From: Pseudolysobacter sp964466115
GTDB taxonomy: Bacteria; Pseudomonadota; Gammaproteobacteria; Xanthomonadales; Rhodanobacteraceae
Reading direction: 5' to 3'
DNA length: 64,000 nucleotides
NCBI GenBank assembly: GCA_964466115.1
Contig: CAYXMH010000012.1
Coordinates: 16,196-80,195, forward strand
The number at the start of each line of letters is the position of its first letter. The first letter of the stretch is position 1. The notes beneath the pieces are model-generated. The model saw nothing but the letters and a program-made list of their open reading frames with translations. It did not search any database and was not told where the DNA came from. This document shows positions 9,052 to 18,000 of this stretch, one piece after another. The translations under genes were made by a program, and so were the position numbers.

Positions 9052-9875
9052 GGACGAGTTTCTGCCAACGCCACGCAACGCGCACAACGCGCGCCTTCGT
9101 TATTTTCAATCGGCGTTCCGCAATTGGAACACCAATGATGCTTGCCACCCTGCTGGGTTTCGTCAACCGCAACCCGCTCATCAAACACCACGCATTCTCC
9201 ACGCCAACGACTGCTTGCGGCAGGCGTTTGCGCAAGATAATTCAAGATTCCACCGCGCAATTGAAAAACATGTCGATAGCCGCGACTGATCAAATAACTA
9301 GACGCTTTTTCACAGCGGATCCCACCGGTGCAAAACATCGCGATCTTATGTTCTTGTTGCCCGGCCAGTTTGGTTTCTACAAATTCCACAAATTCAGAAA
9401 ATGAACGCGTATCTGGATCGAGTGCGCCGGGGAAAGTGCCGATGGCGACTTCGTAACGATTGCGGGCATCAATCAACAACAATTGAGGATCCTGAAGCAG
9501 CGCGTTCCATTCCCGCGGGTTTAAAAAAACGCCGGTTTTTTGCTCGACATCAAGCGCCTCCACACCCAATCGCACAATCTCTCGTTTAATGCGCACTTTA
9601 AAGCGCCGAAACGGTACGTTCCCGCACTCGGTTTGCTGCCACTGCAATAAACGCAATTGCTTATCTACGGTTAACCATTGGTGCAGCTTAGCAATGGCTT
9701 GCGCACTGCCTGCCACCGTCGCATTGATGCCTTCCGGTGCAAGCAGCACCGTTCCGAAAAACCCATGGCTTTCGCCAAATTCGCACACACAGCGACGCCA
9801 CTCTTGCAATTCACCAAGCCTGGTAAATTGATAAAACGTTGCTATTACATTGGCGCTAGCATCCTGGTTGTGCAT
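9048..9875 (-). CDS. trhO: tRNA uridine(34) hydroxylase TrhO (rhodanese family, YceA)
   Basis: TrhO makes 5-hydroxyuridine at the wobble position of some tRNAs in an oxygen-dependent way. The 275-residue protein has the N-terminal acylphosphatase-like part (FGTVLLAPEGINATVAG), the rhodanese domain with LLIDARNRYEVAIGTFPGA and the active loop CTGGIRCEKAS, and a C-terminal Cys-rich tail (CSNCGTP...CARC) that looks like a zinc site. ATG at 9875 is preferred to an open upstream extension. It heads the trhO-hydrolase-rlmKL operon, all linked by four-base overlaps. Confidence 0.93.
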   Translation of the reverse strand: MHNQDASANVIATFYQFTRLGELQEWRRCVCEFGESHGFFGTVLLAPEGINATVAGSAQAIAKLHQWLTVDKQLRLLQWQQTECGNVPFRRFKVRIKREIVRLGVEALDVEQKTGVFLNPREWNALLQDPQLLLIDARNRYEVAIGTFPGALDPDTRSFSEFVEFVETKLAGQQEHKIAMFCTGGIRCEKASSYLISRGYRHVFQLRGGILNYLAQTPAASSRWRGECVVFDERVAVDETQQGGKHHWCSNCGTPIENNEGARCARCVALAETRP

Positions 9876-9939
9876 CCGCAAATGATACCATGGCGCACAA
9901 CGCCCTTCGAACAACAGCGCATTGTCTGGCCATTAATTT

Positions 9940-10512
9940 ATGTCTCAAAGCGTTATCATCCATGACTGGCCACTGCCTTACGAAACTTGCCTGGATCAGC
10001 GCACCCCCGAATCCATTGACCTCGTGGTCGTACATTCAACCGAGCTTCCCGATCTTGCAATGGCGCGCGTGTATGGTGAACGTGTTATTTACGACGCATC
10101 GCGCACGGGAAACAGCGGTCATTACTACATCGATCGTGATGGCAGTGTGCATCGCTTCGTCGCCGATACGCGCATTGCGCACCATGTGCATGGATACAAC
10201 ACCCGCTCGATCGGGATTGAGATGGTCAATCTCGGCCGCTACCCCAACTGGCTGGACAGTCGCCATCAAACCATGTCTGAGCCGTATCCGGGGCCGCAAA
10301 TCGGCGCACTGCTCGCGTTATTGAAATGGCTTAAACAACACTACCCCAAAATTACCGAAATAGCCGGCCACGAAGATCTGGATTTGGGCCTTGTCCCATC
10401 TAGCGATAATCCGCACATACAGCTGCCGCGCAAACGCGATCCCGGTCCTTTGTTTCCGTGGAACCAGATCGTGCCGGCCTGCGGGTTACATAGGCTCACT
10501 CCTGCGCTTTAG
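9940..10512 (+). CDS. ampD: 1,6-anhydro-N-acetylmuramyl-L-alanine amidase AmpD
   Basis: AmpD cleaves the stem peptide from anhydro-muropeptides in the cytoplasm during peptidoglycan recycling, and its loss derepresses AmpC beta-lactamase in some bacteria. The 190-residue protein shows the amidase_2 zinc ligands: His32 in VVHST, His in AGHEDLD and Asp in KRDPGPLFPW. GNSGHYYIDRDGSVHRFV and YNTRSIGIEMVN are also characteristic. There is no signal peptide, which fits cytoplasmic AmpD rather than the exported AmiD type. Promoter region is shared with leftward trhO. Confidence 0.92.
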   Translation: MSQSVIIHDWPLPYETCLDQRTPESIDLVVVHSTELPDLAMARVYGERVIYDASRTGNSGHYYIDRDGSVHRFVADTRIAHHVHGYNTRSIGIEMVNLGRYPNWLDSRHQTMSEPYPGPQIGALLALLKWLKQHYPKITEIAGHEDLDLGLVPSSDNPHIQLPRKRDPGPLFPWNQIVPACGLHRLTPAL

Positions 10513-10583
10513 ACCGTCCCAAATTCGCGCGATTTGTACCAATTGGCTAATTTGCTATAGTTTACGGCAACAGGGGTGCTGCC

Positions 10584-12758
10584 GTGTCAGCTGCCAATCA
10601 CATCGAAATACCAGGTTACGACGTACTGTACCCGCTCAATACCGGCGGTATGTCCACCGTTTACCTTGCGATCCAGCGCGCGTTGGAGCGCCAAGTCGCC
10701 ATCAAAGTGCTCAACGCCAACCTCGGCAACGACGAGCACGAACGTAAATTGCTGGAACGCCGCTTTCTGTTGGAGGGGCGCACCATCGCAAAATTGCCCC
10801 ACCGCAATATCGTTGCCGTATACGACATCGTCAGCGACGGCAAATTGGCCTACATCGTCATGGAATACCTTGCCGACGGCTCTCTCGCCGCGCGCATGCA
10901 CAAAGGTTTAAGCCTGGCCGAAGCGGTATCGGTGATCGTGCAAATAGCCGGGGCGCTCGGGTTTGCCCACGAGCACGGCGTCATTCATCGCGATTTAAAA
11001 CCCGCGAACATCATGTTCCGCGATGGCGATACCCCGGTATTAACCGATTTCGGCATTGCCCGACAACAAGGCGTCGACGCCACTCGCTTAACCCAAACCG
11101 GCATGCTGATCGGCACACCAACCTATATGAGCCCGGAGCAGATCAACGGTCTTGATGTCGATGGCCGTGCAGATTTGTACAGTTTAGGGATTTTATTCTA
11201 TGAACTCTTAAGTGGCAGCCCGCCCTTCAGTGGGGATTCGCCCATCTCCATGCTGATGGCGCACCTTACCCAGACAGCGGCGCCGTTGCCGATCGAGGTT
11301 AGCCATTTTCAAGGTTTGATCGAACGCATGCTGGCCAAAGACCGCGAGCAGCGCTACACCAATATGCGCGAGTTCACGTCCGCGCTGCGCTCCTTAATTT
11401 CTACCAGCAACACCTTGATGCTGCGTTTGCGCAGCGATCCCAATCTCAGCGCTTCGGAACAAATCCGCGCCTTAGGGTTCATCAATACCGGCGAAGAGCC
11501 TGTGCCGAAGCCCCAATCCACCAAACCGATAAAGCCATCCGGCAAAGCTTCACGACCCCAGCCGATGAATGAGCCGGCAAACTCACCCGCTTCGGACATG
11601 GAGCCCGGCGAAGCCTTTGTGAAAGAATTGGTCACCGGCCGGCGTTCGCGAGTGAAGCCGCCGCCCGCAGCGGAAGCAGTGGCGGCAACCCCCACCCTCA
11701 CCACCGCTCGTCCACGCCATCGTCGTTATTGGATGGTGGTTGCTCCGTTGTTATTGCTTGCCGCAGCGGTAGGTGGTTGGTTTTGGTTTAAAGCACAGGC
11801 TGAAGCGGAAAAGCAGCATTTGATTACCGCCGCACTTAACCGCGCCGATTCGTTGGTTACCAGCGGCAAGATCGCGGCGCCCGCCGAGGACAATGCCGTT
11901 GCTGTTTTGCGCCAAATCCTAACGAAGAATCCCAACAATACAGCAGCGCGTACCCGTCTGACCGCCATCGCCGAGCGTTCCCGCAACGATGCCGAACAAG
12001 CGCTAACGCGCGGCGCGCCGAAAGAGGCGCTCCCGTTCATCGATGCCGGTTTAAGTGCAATGCCCGATGACAGTGCTTTGATCGAATTGCGCCGCCGCGC
12101 GTTATACGCGGTGGAGGTCAGCGGTTTAATCAATGCCGCCGCCAGCAACCCGGCCCGACCAGCCCCACCCCTTCCACGCGGAGTGTCCTCTACCGACAAA
12201 ACCTCCGCGCGTGAAATCAAGCCCACAGTCGATTCAAAAACGTCCACCAATTCAAATGTGAAGAATTCACCTTCGGATAATTCGCCAACCACCGCCCCCA
12301 ATCGAACGAATGAAAAAGTCGTAACCGGTCCAGAAAAGCCCAAACCGCAGAATCCGGAAAAAACCGCCGACGCATCGTCAAACAACAACGACGAGTTATT
12401 GGCCCTGCTGCCCGATCAACTCGATACCCTATGGCGCCCGAAATCCGGCAACAGCTTTACCACCGAGTTCGCCAGCGCCGAGCGCCAAACCGGTTGCGTC
12501 GCGGTCGGTTTTATCGTCGAGGCGGATGGTCATCCCTCCAGCTTGCGCGTGTTGCGCTCACTGCCCAACGCCGTTTACGACACCCAAGCCTTGGATACCA
12601 TACGCGGCTGGCGTTTCACACCGACTACCGCCAACAGCAAACGCCAAGCCGTATACACCTATGCCTTGCTTACCTACCGCTTTGGCCAAGACACGCAAGC
12701 GCAGGCGATAGCCGATCAGCTTGCCCTTCAATGCAAGATTAAATCGCTGGGGCAATAA
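10584..12758 (+). CDS. Membrane Ser/Thr protein kinase with C-terminal TonB-like domain
   Basis: A 724-residue protein that starts with GTG at 10584, with CAGGGG seven bases upstream. Residues about 12-270 form a Hanks-type kinase: Gly loop NTGGMSTVY, Lys41 in VAIKV, the HRD loop at 135-137 (IHRDLKPANIMF), DFG at 155-157 and GTPTYMSPEQ. A Pro-rich linker leads to one membrane helix (YWMVVAPLLLLAAAVGGWFWF trimmed: about residues 383-403), then a periplasmic helical, TPR-like region, a Ser/Thr/Pro-rich linker and a C-terminal domain (CVAVGFIVEADGHPSSLRVL ... GWRFTP) like that of TonB and TonB-like energy transducers. All catalytic residues are present. Targets are unknown. Confidence 0.88.
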   Translation: MSAANHIEIPGYDVLYPLNTGGMSTVYLAIQRALERQVAIKVLNANLGNDEHERKLLERRFLLEGRTIAKLPHRNIVAVYDIVSDGKLAYIVMEYLADGSLAARMHKGLSLAEAVSVIVQIAGALGFAHEHGVIHRDLKPANIMFRDGDTPVLTDFGIARQQGVDATRLTQTGMLIGTPTYMSPEQINGLDVDGRADLYSLGILFYELLSGSPPFSGDSPISMLMAHLTQTAAPLPIEVSHFQGLIERMLAKDREQRYTNMREFTSALRSLISTSNTLMLRLRSDPNLSASEQIRALGFINTGEEPVPKPQSTKPIKPSGKASRPQPMNEPANSPASDMEPGEAFVKELVTGRRSRVKPPPAAEAVAATPTLTTARPRHRRYWMVVAPLLLLAAAVGGWFWFKAQAEAEKQHLITAALNRADSLVTSGKIAAPAEDNAVAVLRQILTKNPNNTAARTRLTAIAERSRNDAEQALTRGAPKEALPFIDAGLSAMPDDSALIELRRRALYAVEVSGLINAAASNPARPAPPLPRGVSSTDKTSAREIKPTVDSKTSTNSNVKNSPSDNSPTTAPNRTNEKVVTGPEKPKPQNPEKTADASSNNNDELLALLPDQLDTLWRPKSGNSFTTEFASAERQTGCVAVGFIVEADGHPSSLRVLRSLPNAVYDTQALDTIRGWRFTPTTANSKRQAVYTYALLTYRFGQDTQAQAIADQLALQCKIKSLGQ

Positions 12759-13082
12759 GCGGACCGAAACATCCGCATAACGCGCAGAGTGTAGATGCCG
12801 TCTTACGCGTTACGTAGTAAATCCACATCTTGCAGTAGCAGATCGCTGTTATGCCTTTCCAGCAAATTGACGATGAAGAACCAGGTTGCACCTTTGGTTG
12901 TCGCGCGGCGATAGTTGGGCATGACGGATCGCGTTTATTGGAATCCGTAATTGTCGCAAACCCCACATTCGGCGGAAACCGCTGCGCGGATTCCGCTCTA
13001 CGTCAAGCCGCCTTATGGCCTTACGTCAACGACGCTATGAATTCAGTCATGTCTGAAGAATCAATAGACCAGTGGATACCGT

Positions 13083-13182
13083 NNNNNNNNNNNNNNNNNN
13101 NNNNNNNNNNNNNNNNNNNNNNNNNNNNNNNNNNNNNNNNNNNNNNNNNNNNNNNNNNNNNNNNNNNNNNNNNNNNNNNNNN
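13083..13182. other. Assembly gap (100 N)
   Basis: Exactly 100 N, a conventional placeholder, so the true gap length is unknown. The right edge runs straight into a tandem array, which explains why assembly broke here. Confidence 0.98.
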
Positions 13183-13244
13183 CTTACGTCTTACGTCTTA
13201 CGTCTTACGTCTTACGTCTTACGTCTTACGTCTTACGTCTTACG
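13183..13244. repeat. CTTACGT heptamer tandem array
   Basis: Eight exact copies of CTTACGT in a row and a ninth partial copy (CTTACG). The array begins at the assembly gap and so is probably longer. It ends ten bases from the stop codon of the RHS tip gene. No gene reads through it. It is a minisatellite-like repeat; the copy number may vary between cells. Confidence 0.95.
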
Positions 13245-13253
13245 GCTTTCAGT

Positions 13254-15014
13254 TTAAGGGCCACGTCGTATCTCTAACACGCTTGAAAAAGTATACATAC
13301 TAGATGTTGCTGGATCATAAGGAAGCAAGTGAACCGCTTCATCGTATCCCATCAGCTGTGTTTGATAGCCGGCGGCCTCAAGCTGAGCTCGCGCTCTCGG
13401 TATGCGGCTAATCAACTCAGGTGTCTCAAACCACTGATCGAAAGTTATGAAACCTTGACCTCCTGGTCGAAGAAGCCGTGCTACATCCATCGGGGCATTA
13501 ATATAATCAGGATAAACATTCTCAACGTAAACGCGATCATAGGTCCCAGAAGGCAAGGATTGGCCGCTGGCTATTATTACCTCTACGCCGGCGGGCAGCT
13601 CTCCGCCATTTCGACGGGCCGCTAATCTAACCCCCGAATTCATTACCAGTGCGTCATGATCAATTAATGAAATGCGAGCTCCCGGATAACGCCAAGTGAA
13701 TTCAGGAATTCGTAGCACATTCCCACAGCCCAAATTCGCTACACTGAAACCGCCGCCATTCCCTCCGCCTCCTCCAGTGCTTCCAGAAGGAGGGGGCGAG
13801 CTCTGCTGTACTTGGGCGGCGCTGTTATTGGTGAGACGGGTACTGTTATAACTTGGCGCTTGGCCTGTGGGACCTGATCCCGCAGCAGTGGACCCAGCGC
13901 TAAAAAACGTTGCTGCCCATTGCCGCGCTGCCGCCGCTCGAGCCGCATTCAAGTACGGCAACGCTCTGGAGCCATATCTTAAAATCGTGGCACCGACGCC
14001 TTCAGCGGCTAAGGTTGCTCCCGCGGCCATACCGATTTCGGGTCTTGAGGGCAGCGCTTCCACATGCGATGGTGCGGCGATGGGCGTTACGCCACTGCCG
14101 GGCTGCAACGTACCATTTGTAGCGGCCAAAGGTGTGATCGCCGGCAGGTGTCCGTGTTGGGTATAGTACGCCGCACGAGCACTGCTGTTCGGAATGCCGT
14201 TGATGCATTCGGAGGGGCTCGCCTGGCAGAACTGGCGAACCGCAGTGGCCACATCCGCCGGAGGAATGGGCGCCGGGTGTTCGATCGCGTTACCCGGCAT
14301 TGATTGCAATCCAGAAGGATCGTCATTGACTATCGGATTTTCATCGAATGCGGCATAAGCATCGCCGGCGGCGAGTCGATTGCGGATCGGATCGCGGCTG
14401 GTCCAGCGAGTGGTGGCGGGAGCGTAGCTGCGTGCACCAAAGCGATACAGCCCAGTTCCGGTTTGATCGATGCGCCCGCTCTTGTAACCGTACCATTCGG
14501 CGCTAAAACCACTAGTACGGCTTTGTATCATTTGCCCAAACGGCGTGTAGTTCGCATAGGCCGTGCTAAGGCTACTGCCACCGTGCCGCACCATCGCCAC
14601 ATTACCAAGCACGTCGGACTCGATCATCGCATCATCGCCCGGTCCGAGCACGGTTTTGCGTTCGCTACCCATGTGCCTGCGTAGTGCTTGGCGGGTCAAG
14701 TTACTGCTGGCATCCAATCGATACTCAATCTCCAACCCGGGGAACGCCGCATAGGCGACGGTGGGAGTAGTGCTGCCCGGCGCCTTGACGTATTGGAACG
14801 TCTGGTTCTGGTTCGCGTCGTAGACGTAACCGCCGCCGTCATGGGTGTAGACCTGGCCCAAAGGATCGTTGCCGTATTGGGTGGCGTTGGCAAAAGAAGG
14901 CAGCGAAGCCAACAACGTCAATGCAGCGCACGTCGCAAAGCGATGCGTCATGACCGTCGCGACTCCTATTGGAAATCGCGATTGGCGTACGTGAACTCGA
15001 GGCAACCCGCGCAT
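13254..15014 (-). CDS. Secreted RHS-core protein with C-terminal methyltransferase-like domain
   Basis: A 586-residue protein. The N-terminus is a signal peptide (FATCAALTLLASLPSFANA, ending near residue 44), followed by RHS/YD repeats (YGNDPLGQVY, YVYDANQNQT, ANYTPFGQM) and the RHS-associated core motif (GLYRFGARSYAP at 188, RDPI at about 207, and DPSGL at 232-236). After the core come a variable Pro/Ala/Ser-rich stretch, an Ala-rich helical part, a poly-Gly linker and a C-terminal domain (about 423-586) with class I SAM-methyltransferase motifs: VANLGCGN (425-432), LIDHD (450-454), YDRVYVENVYPDYI and LLRPGGQGFITFD. ATG at 15014 is chosen because TGGAG lies five bases upstream; an in-frame ATG at 15056 overlaps the stop of the large RHS gene (ATGA). 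In RHS toxins the part after the core is the effector; a methyltransferase effector is inference. Confidence 0.85.
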   Translation of the reverse strand: MRGLPRVHVRQSRFPIGVATVMTHRFATCAALTLLASLPSFANATQYGNDPLGQVYTHDGGGYVYDANQNQTFQYVKAPGSTTPTVAYAAFPGLEIEYRLDASSNLTRQALRRHMGSERKTVLGPGDDAMIESDVLGNVAMVRHGGSSLSTAYANYTPFGQMIQSRTSGFSAEWYGYKSGRIDQTGTGLYRFGARSYAPATTRWTSRDPIRNRLAAGDAYAAFDENPIVNDDPSGLQSMPGNAIEHPAPIPPADVATAVRQFCQASPSECINGIPNSSARAAYYTQHGHLPAITPLAATNGTLQPGSGVTPIAAPSHVEALPSRPEIGMAAGATLAAEGVGATILRYGSRALPYLNAARAAAARQWAATFFSAGSTAAGSGPTGQAPSYNSTRLTNNSAAQVQQSSPPPSGSTGGGGGNGGGFSVANLGCGNVLRIPEFTWRYPGARISLIDHDALVMNSGVRLAARRNGGELPAGVEVIIASGQSLPSGTYDRVYVENVYPDYINAPMDVARLLRPGGQGFITFDQWFETPELISRIPRARAQLEAAGYQTQLMGYDEAVHLLPYDPATSSMYTFSSVLEIRRGP

Positions 15015-15052
15015 AACAACTCCATTGAGATACCGAACACCGGTTGCCGTGC

Positions 15053-18000
15053 TCATCTACTTGGCGTGCCATCGCTGGTCAACGATCCGGTCGGATCGTA
15101 GTCGTAGTGATGGATCGGAGTTCCATCCTTGATGTTGAGTTGATCACTCAGCTGCGTCGCGTCGTAACCTTCGGCGTAACGGTACTGCAGATGCCGTTGA
15201 TTTCCTCCCGGTATCACCTCGTTCAAGGTGTCGGTGCGCTCATCACAGGTTCCTGTTTCTGCGTTGCAGCGATAGGTCACATGCCCGACATAGCCGCTCT
15301 CGGTTGCCGTGGTTAATTGCCCGGCCAAGTTGTACTGATACCCGGCCATTAAGGACATACCATCCGGACGATTGGTCGTAATCGAGATCGGCAATCCGGT
15401 ATTTTCATCGCGCCCAATCGTCTGCGTGTACGGATTGGGTAAATCCGGTGCCGTCAGCGTCATGTCCTTCAACATCCCGTAATGGTCGTACGACACCGTC
15501 TTGGTCCCGCCGCGGCTGTCATGACGTTGATACAGTTGACCCAATGCGGTGTAGTCATAGGATTCGACCGGTGTGGCCGATGGGTTGGTCTCGTCCCAGA
15601 TCTTGGCAATGTGGCCGGCTTCGTCGTACTCGTAGCGCGTGACCAAACGCCCGGCAAACGAACCGTCCGTATCGATCGTCGTGCGCCGCACGGCGCCGCT
15701 CGGTTCATATTCGGTGGTGTATATCAACCGATCGACCAGCGTCGTCGCCGTCCCCGGCCAACGCACTACGGTGTCGATCGTCACACTCTCGACTTGTTGC
15801 TTGGCGTTGTAGGTGTAGGTCTTGGTTTCACTCGGGTTCGATTCGCTGTAGACCTGACCGTAACCGTCGATCGCGGAGTTGTTGATGTACGTTAAATTGA
15901 CTCCGCCATAACCGATCAACGACGCGTCGTCCGAGAGTGGCTTGATCGTGCGCAGCACCTTGCCGGTCACGCGATCAAGTTGGACCACCTCATCGGTCGT
16001 CGTGAACGTGCCATCGGCCGCATAGTGCGTCCCAATCGAATGCATCTCTTCGGTGGGCGATGTCAGGTCGTTCACATCCGGGTACACCGTGCGCGTGGTC
16101 TCGATCGGACGATGAGCCACTCGATCCGCTTCGCTGTTGTAACGGCTCACGATCGTTGGCCGACCGGCCAGGTCGTACTCATACCCCGTTACTTGGCCTT
16201 CCGCATTAGTCACGGCGAGCGTGCGGCCCATTTCGTCCGTCACCGCTTTCGTCACCATTGCATCGTCACTGCCCTCCCGCACAAACGCGCGGTGTATCAC
16301 CGTGCGCTGGCGCGGAATCGCTTCGCTCTCGCTGACGCGCGTTGTCGCCGTACCGCTTAGCCCGCGATAGGTCCTGGCAATTTGGTGCGGTCCATCGCTA
16401 TTCCAGCTAAAACTCGATTCGTGATGCAACGTGCGCCCCGCCGACAACGCCAGGGTGCGCGGTTGGTTGCGATCGTCAAATTGCGACAGTGTGCTCGACA
16501 CATACGCAGCCGGGTTTTGCGGATCCGGAGTTATGGTCTGCGTCGCGGCACCTTCGATTCCGTAATTGGCAAACTGCTGCGGTGCATCGATGGCCGTCGC
16601 TAAACTCTGCGTCCATAGCGTTTGTCCCGCACCATCGACACAACTGCCACTGACATGCTTTTTGGCATTCGGTGCATCGTAGCTATCGCCCGCTACCAAG
16701 GTTTGGCTGATATGAAAAATACCCCCTACCCAGTTACCGTTGATTGGGCATGCCGACTCACCAAACCATTCGGCGTTCTGATTTAACTGCGTGAACCGGT
16801 ACGAGCCATCGGTTCCACGGCTGGTTGTCGCTAAGCTACGAATCACACGTCCCAGTCCGTCATAGTCGGTATGCACCGTCGGCGTATAAGGCTGACGGCT
16901 TTCAACCATTGATGCCGGGGCCACCCACGCATTGCTCAACGCGGTGGGTAAGTGATCCACACCCACCAGCTTCCACGGCAACCGCAGCGTCGATTGCGCC
17001 GCGTTGTAACCCGGCGGCACTGGACGGCGATCGCGCAACGCCGCCGTGATCGGGTCGTTCGAATTGCTGTACGGCACCGCCGGATCCGGCGGCTGCGGTT
17101 TCTCCGCGTTGCTCGGTGCCGTCACCGACGTTGGCGGCGGAATGGGACGATCGGCTTTGGGTACCGGGAGGGTGTCCCTCGTTTGGTACTTGCTCAACGC
17201 CGGAATCGACGGGGACACCCCACCAAAACCCGGGGCCTGCGTATCGATCGCCGGGCACACGTCCGCTTTGGCACTCGATACCGGCCCACCAACCAATGGC
17301 CGCGGTGATAAACCCACCGGTCCGCGCGTCTCAATAACTGCGCCGTTGCTTAAATTGATCACCGACTCCGTGCGCCGACCGTCCGGCTGGCGCACCAAGT
17401 TCAGCTGAAGATGATGCGGGTCGTAGCAATAGCTCGTCACCCGGCCAGCCGGATCGGCTACGTGCGCCAATACGCCATCGCGGTCGTCGTAGTAATAGCG
17501 CGTTCGAAGCGCGTGCCCTTCGTCGTTCGGTGCCGTTTCATCAAAAAACACCACGCTTTGGCGCAAACGTCCCTTATTGATCGTTGCACTCGGACATTCG
17601 AAGTTGTCCGGATTGCAGTCGTAATCGCTGCGTGTGTGCGATAAAAGTTTGGTCACCGTGCCGTCGGCGGCTGTTCCGTAGCTGCGCGACTCGGTCGGCA
17701 CCTGCGTGTAAAAAATGCCTCGCGCATCGCTAAACCGTCCGCGTTGATAACTCATCACCGTGCGCATGCTGTCGCGGTCGTCGTTAATATCACCCTCATC
17801 CACCACCTCAACCGGCGCACCCAAATACGCCAGCGCATCGCCACTGGGATACACATAGTGCATCGCCGTGGTCACCGGCGTGGGGTCGTACACACCCGGT
17901 GAGCGCTCGTGCCAGGTGCTTGTGATGACTCCTTGAGGCAAATGCACATCCGCGGGTTGGATCGTTTGTCCGTTCCAGGCTCGCGTGTGCGCGGCCACGT

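Larger units (their letters stand above)
12759..13253. other. Gene-free stretch with an assembly gap
   Basis: No convincing gene is seen between the kinase and the RHS tip gene. It holds 324 bases of unique sequence, the N run and the heptamer array. Short isolated CTTACG words also occur at about 12803 and 13020, left of the gap, but not as an array. As the downstream flank of a possible toxin gene, this is where an immunity gene would be expected. Confidence 0.7.

Noticed and set aside
13183..13244. CRISPR array
   Set aside because: The unit is only 7 bases, with no spacers and no cas genes near.
12851..13303. Open frame spanning the N run and heptamer array
   Set aside because: It is open only because N codons and the 7-base repeat contain no stops in this frame; it has no family and overlaps the end of the RHS tip gene.
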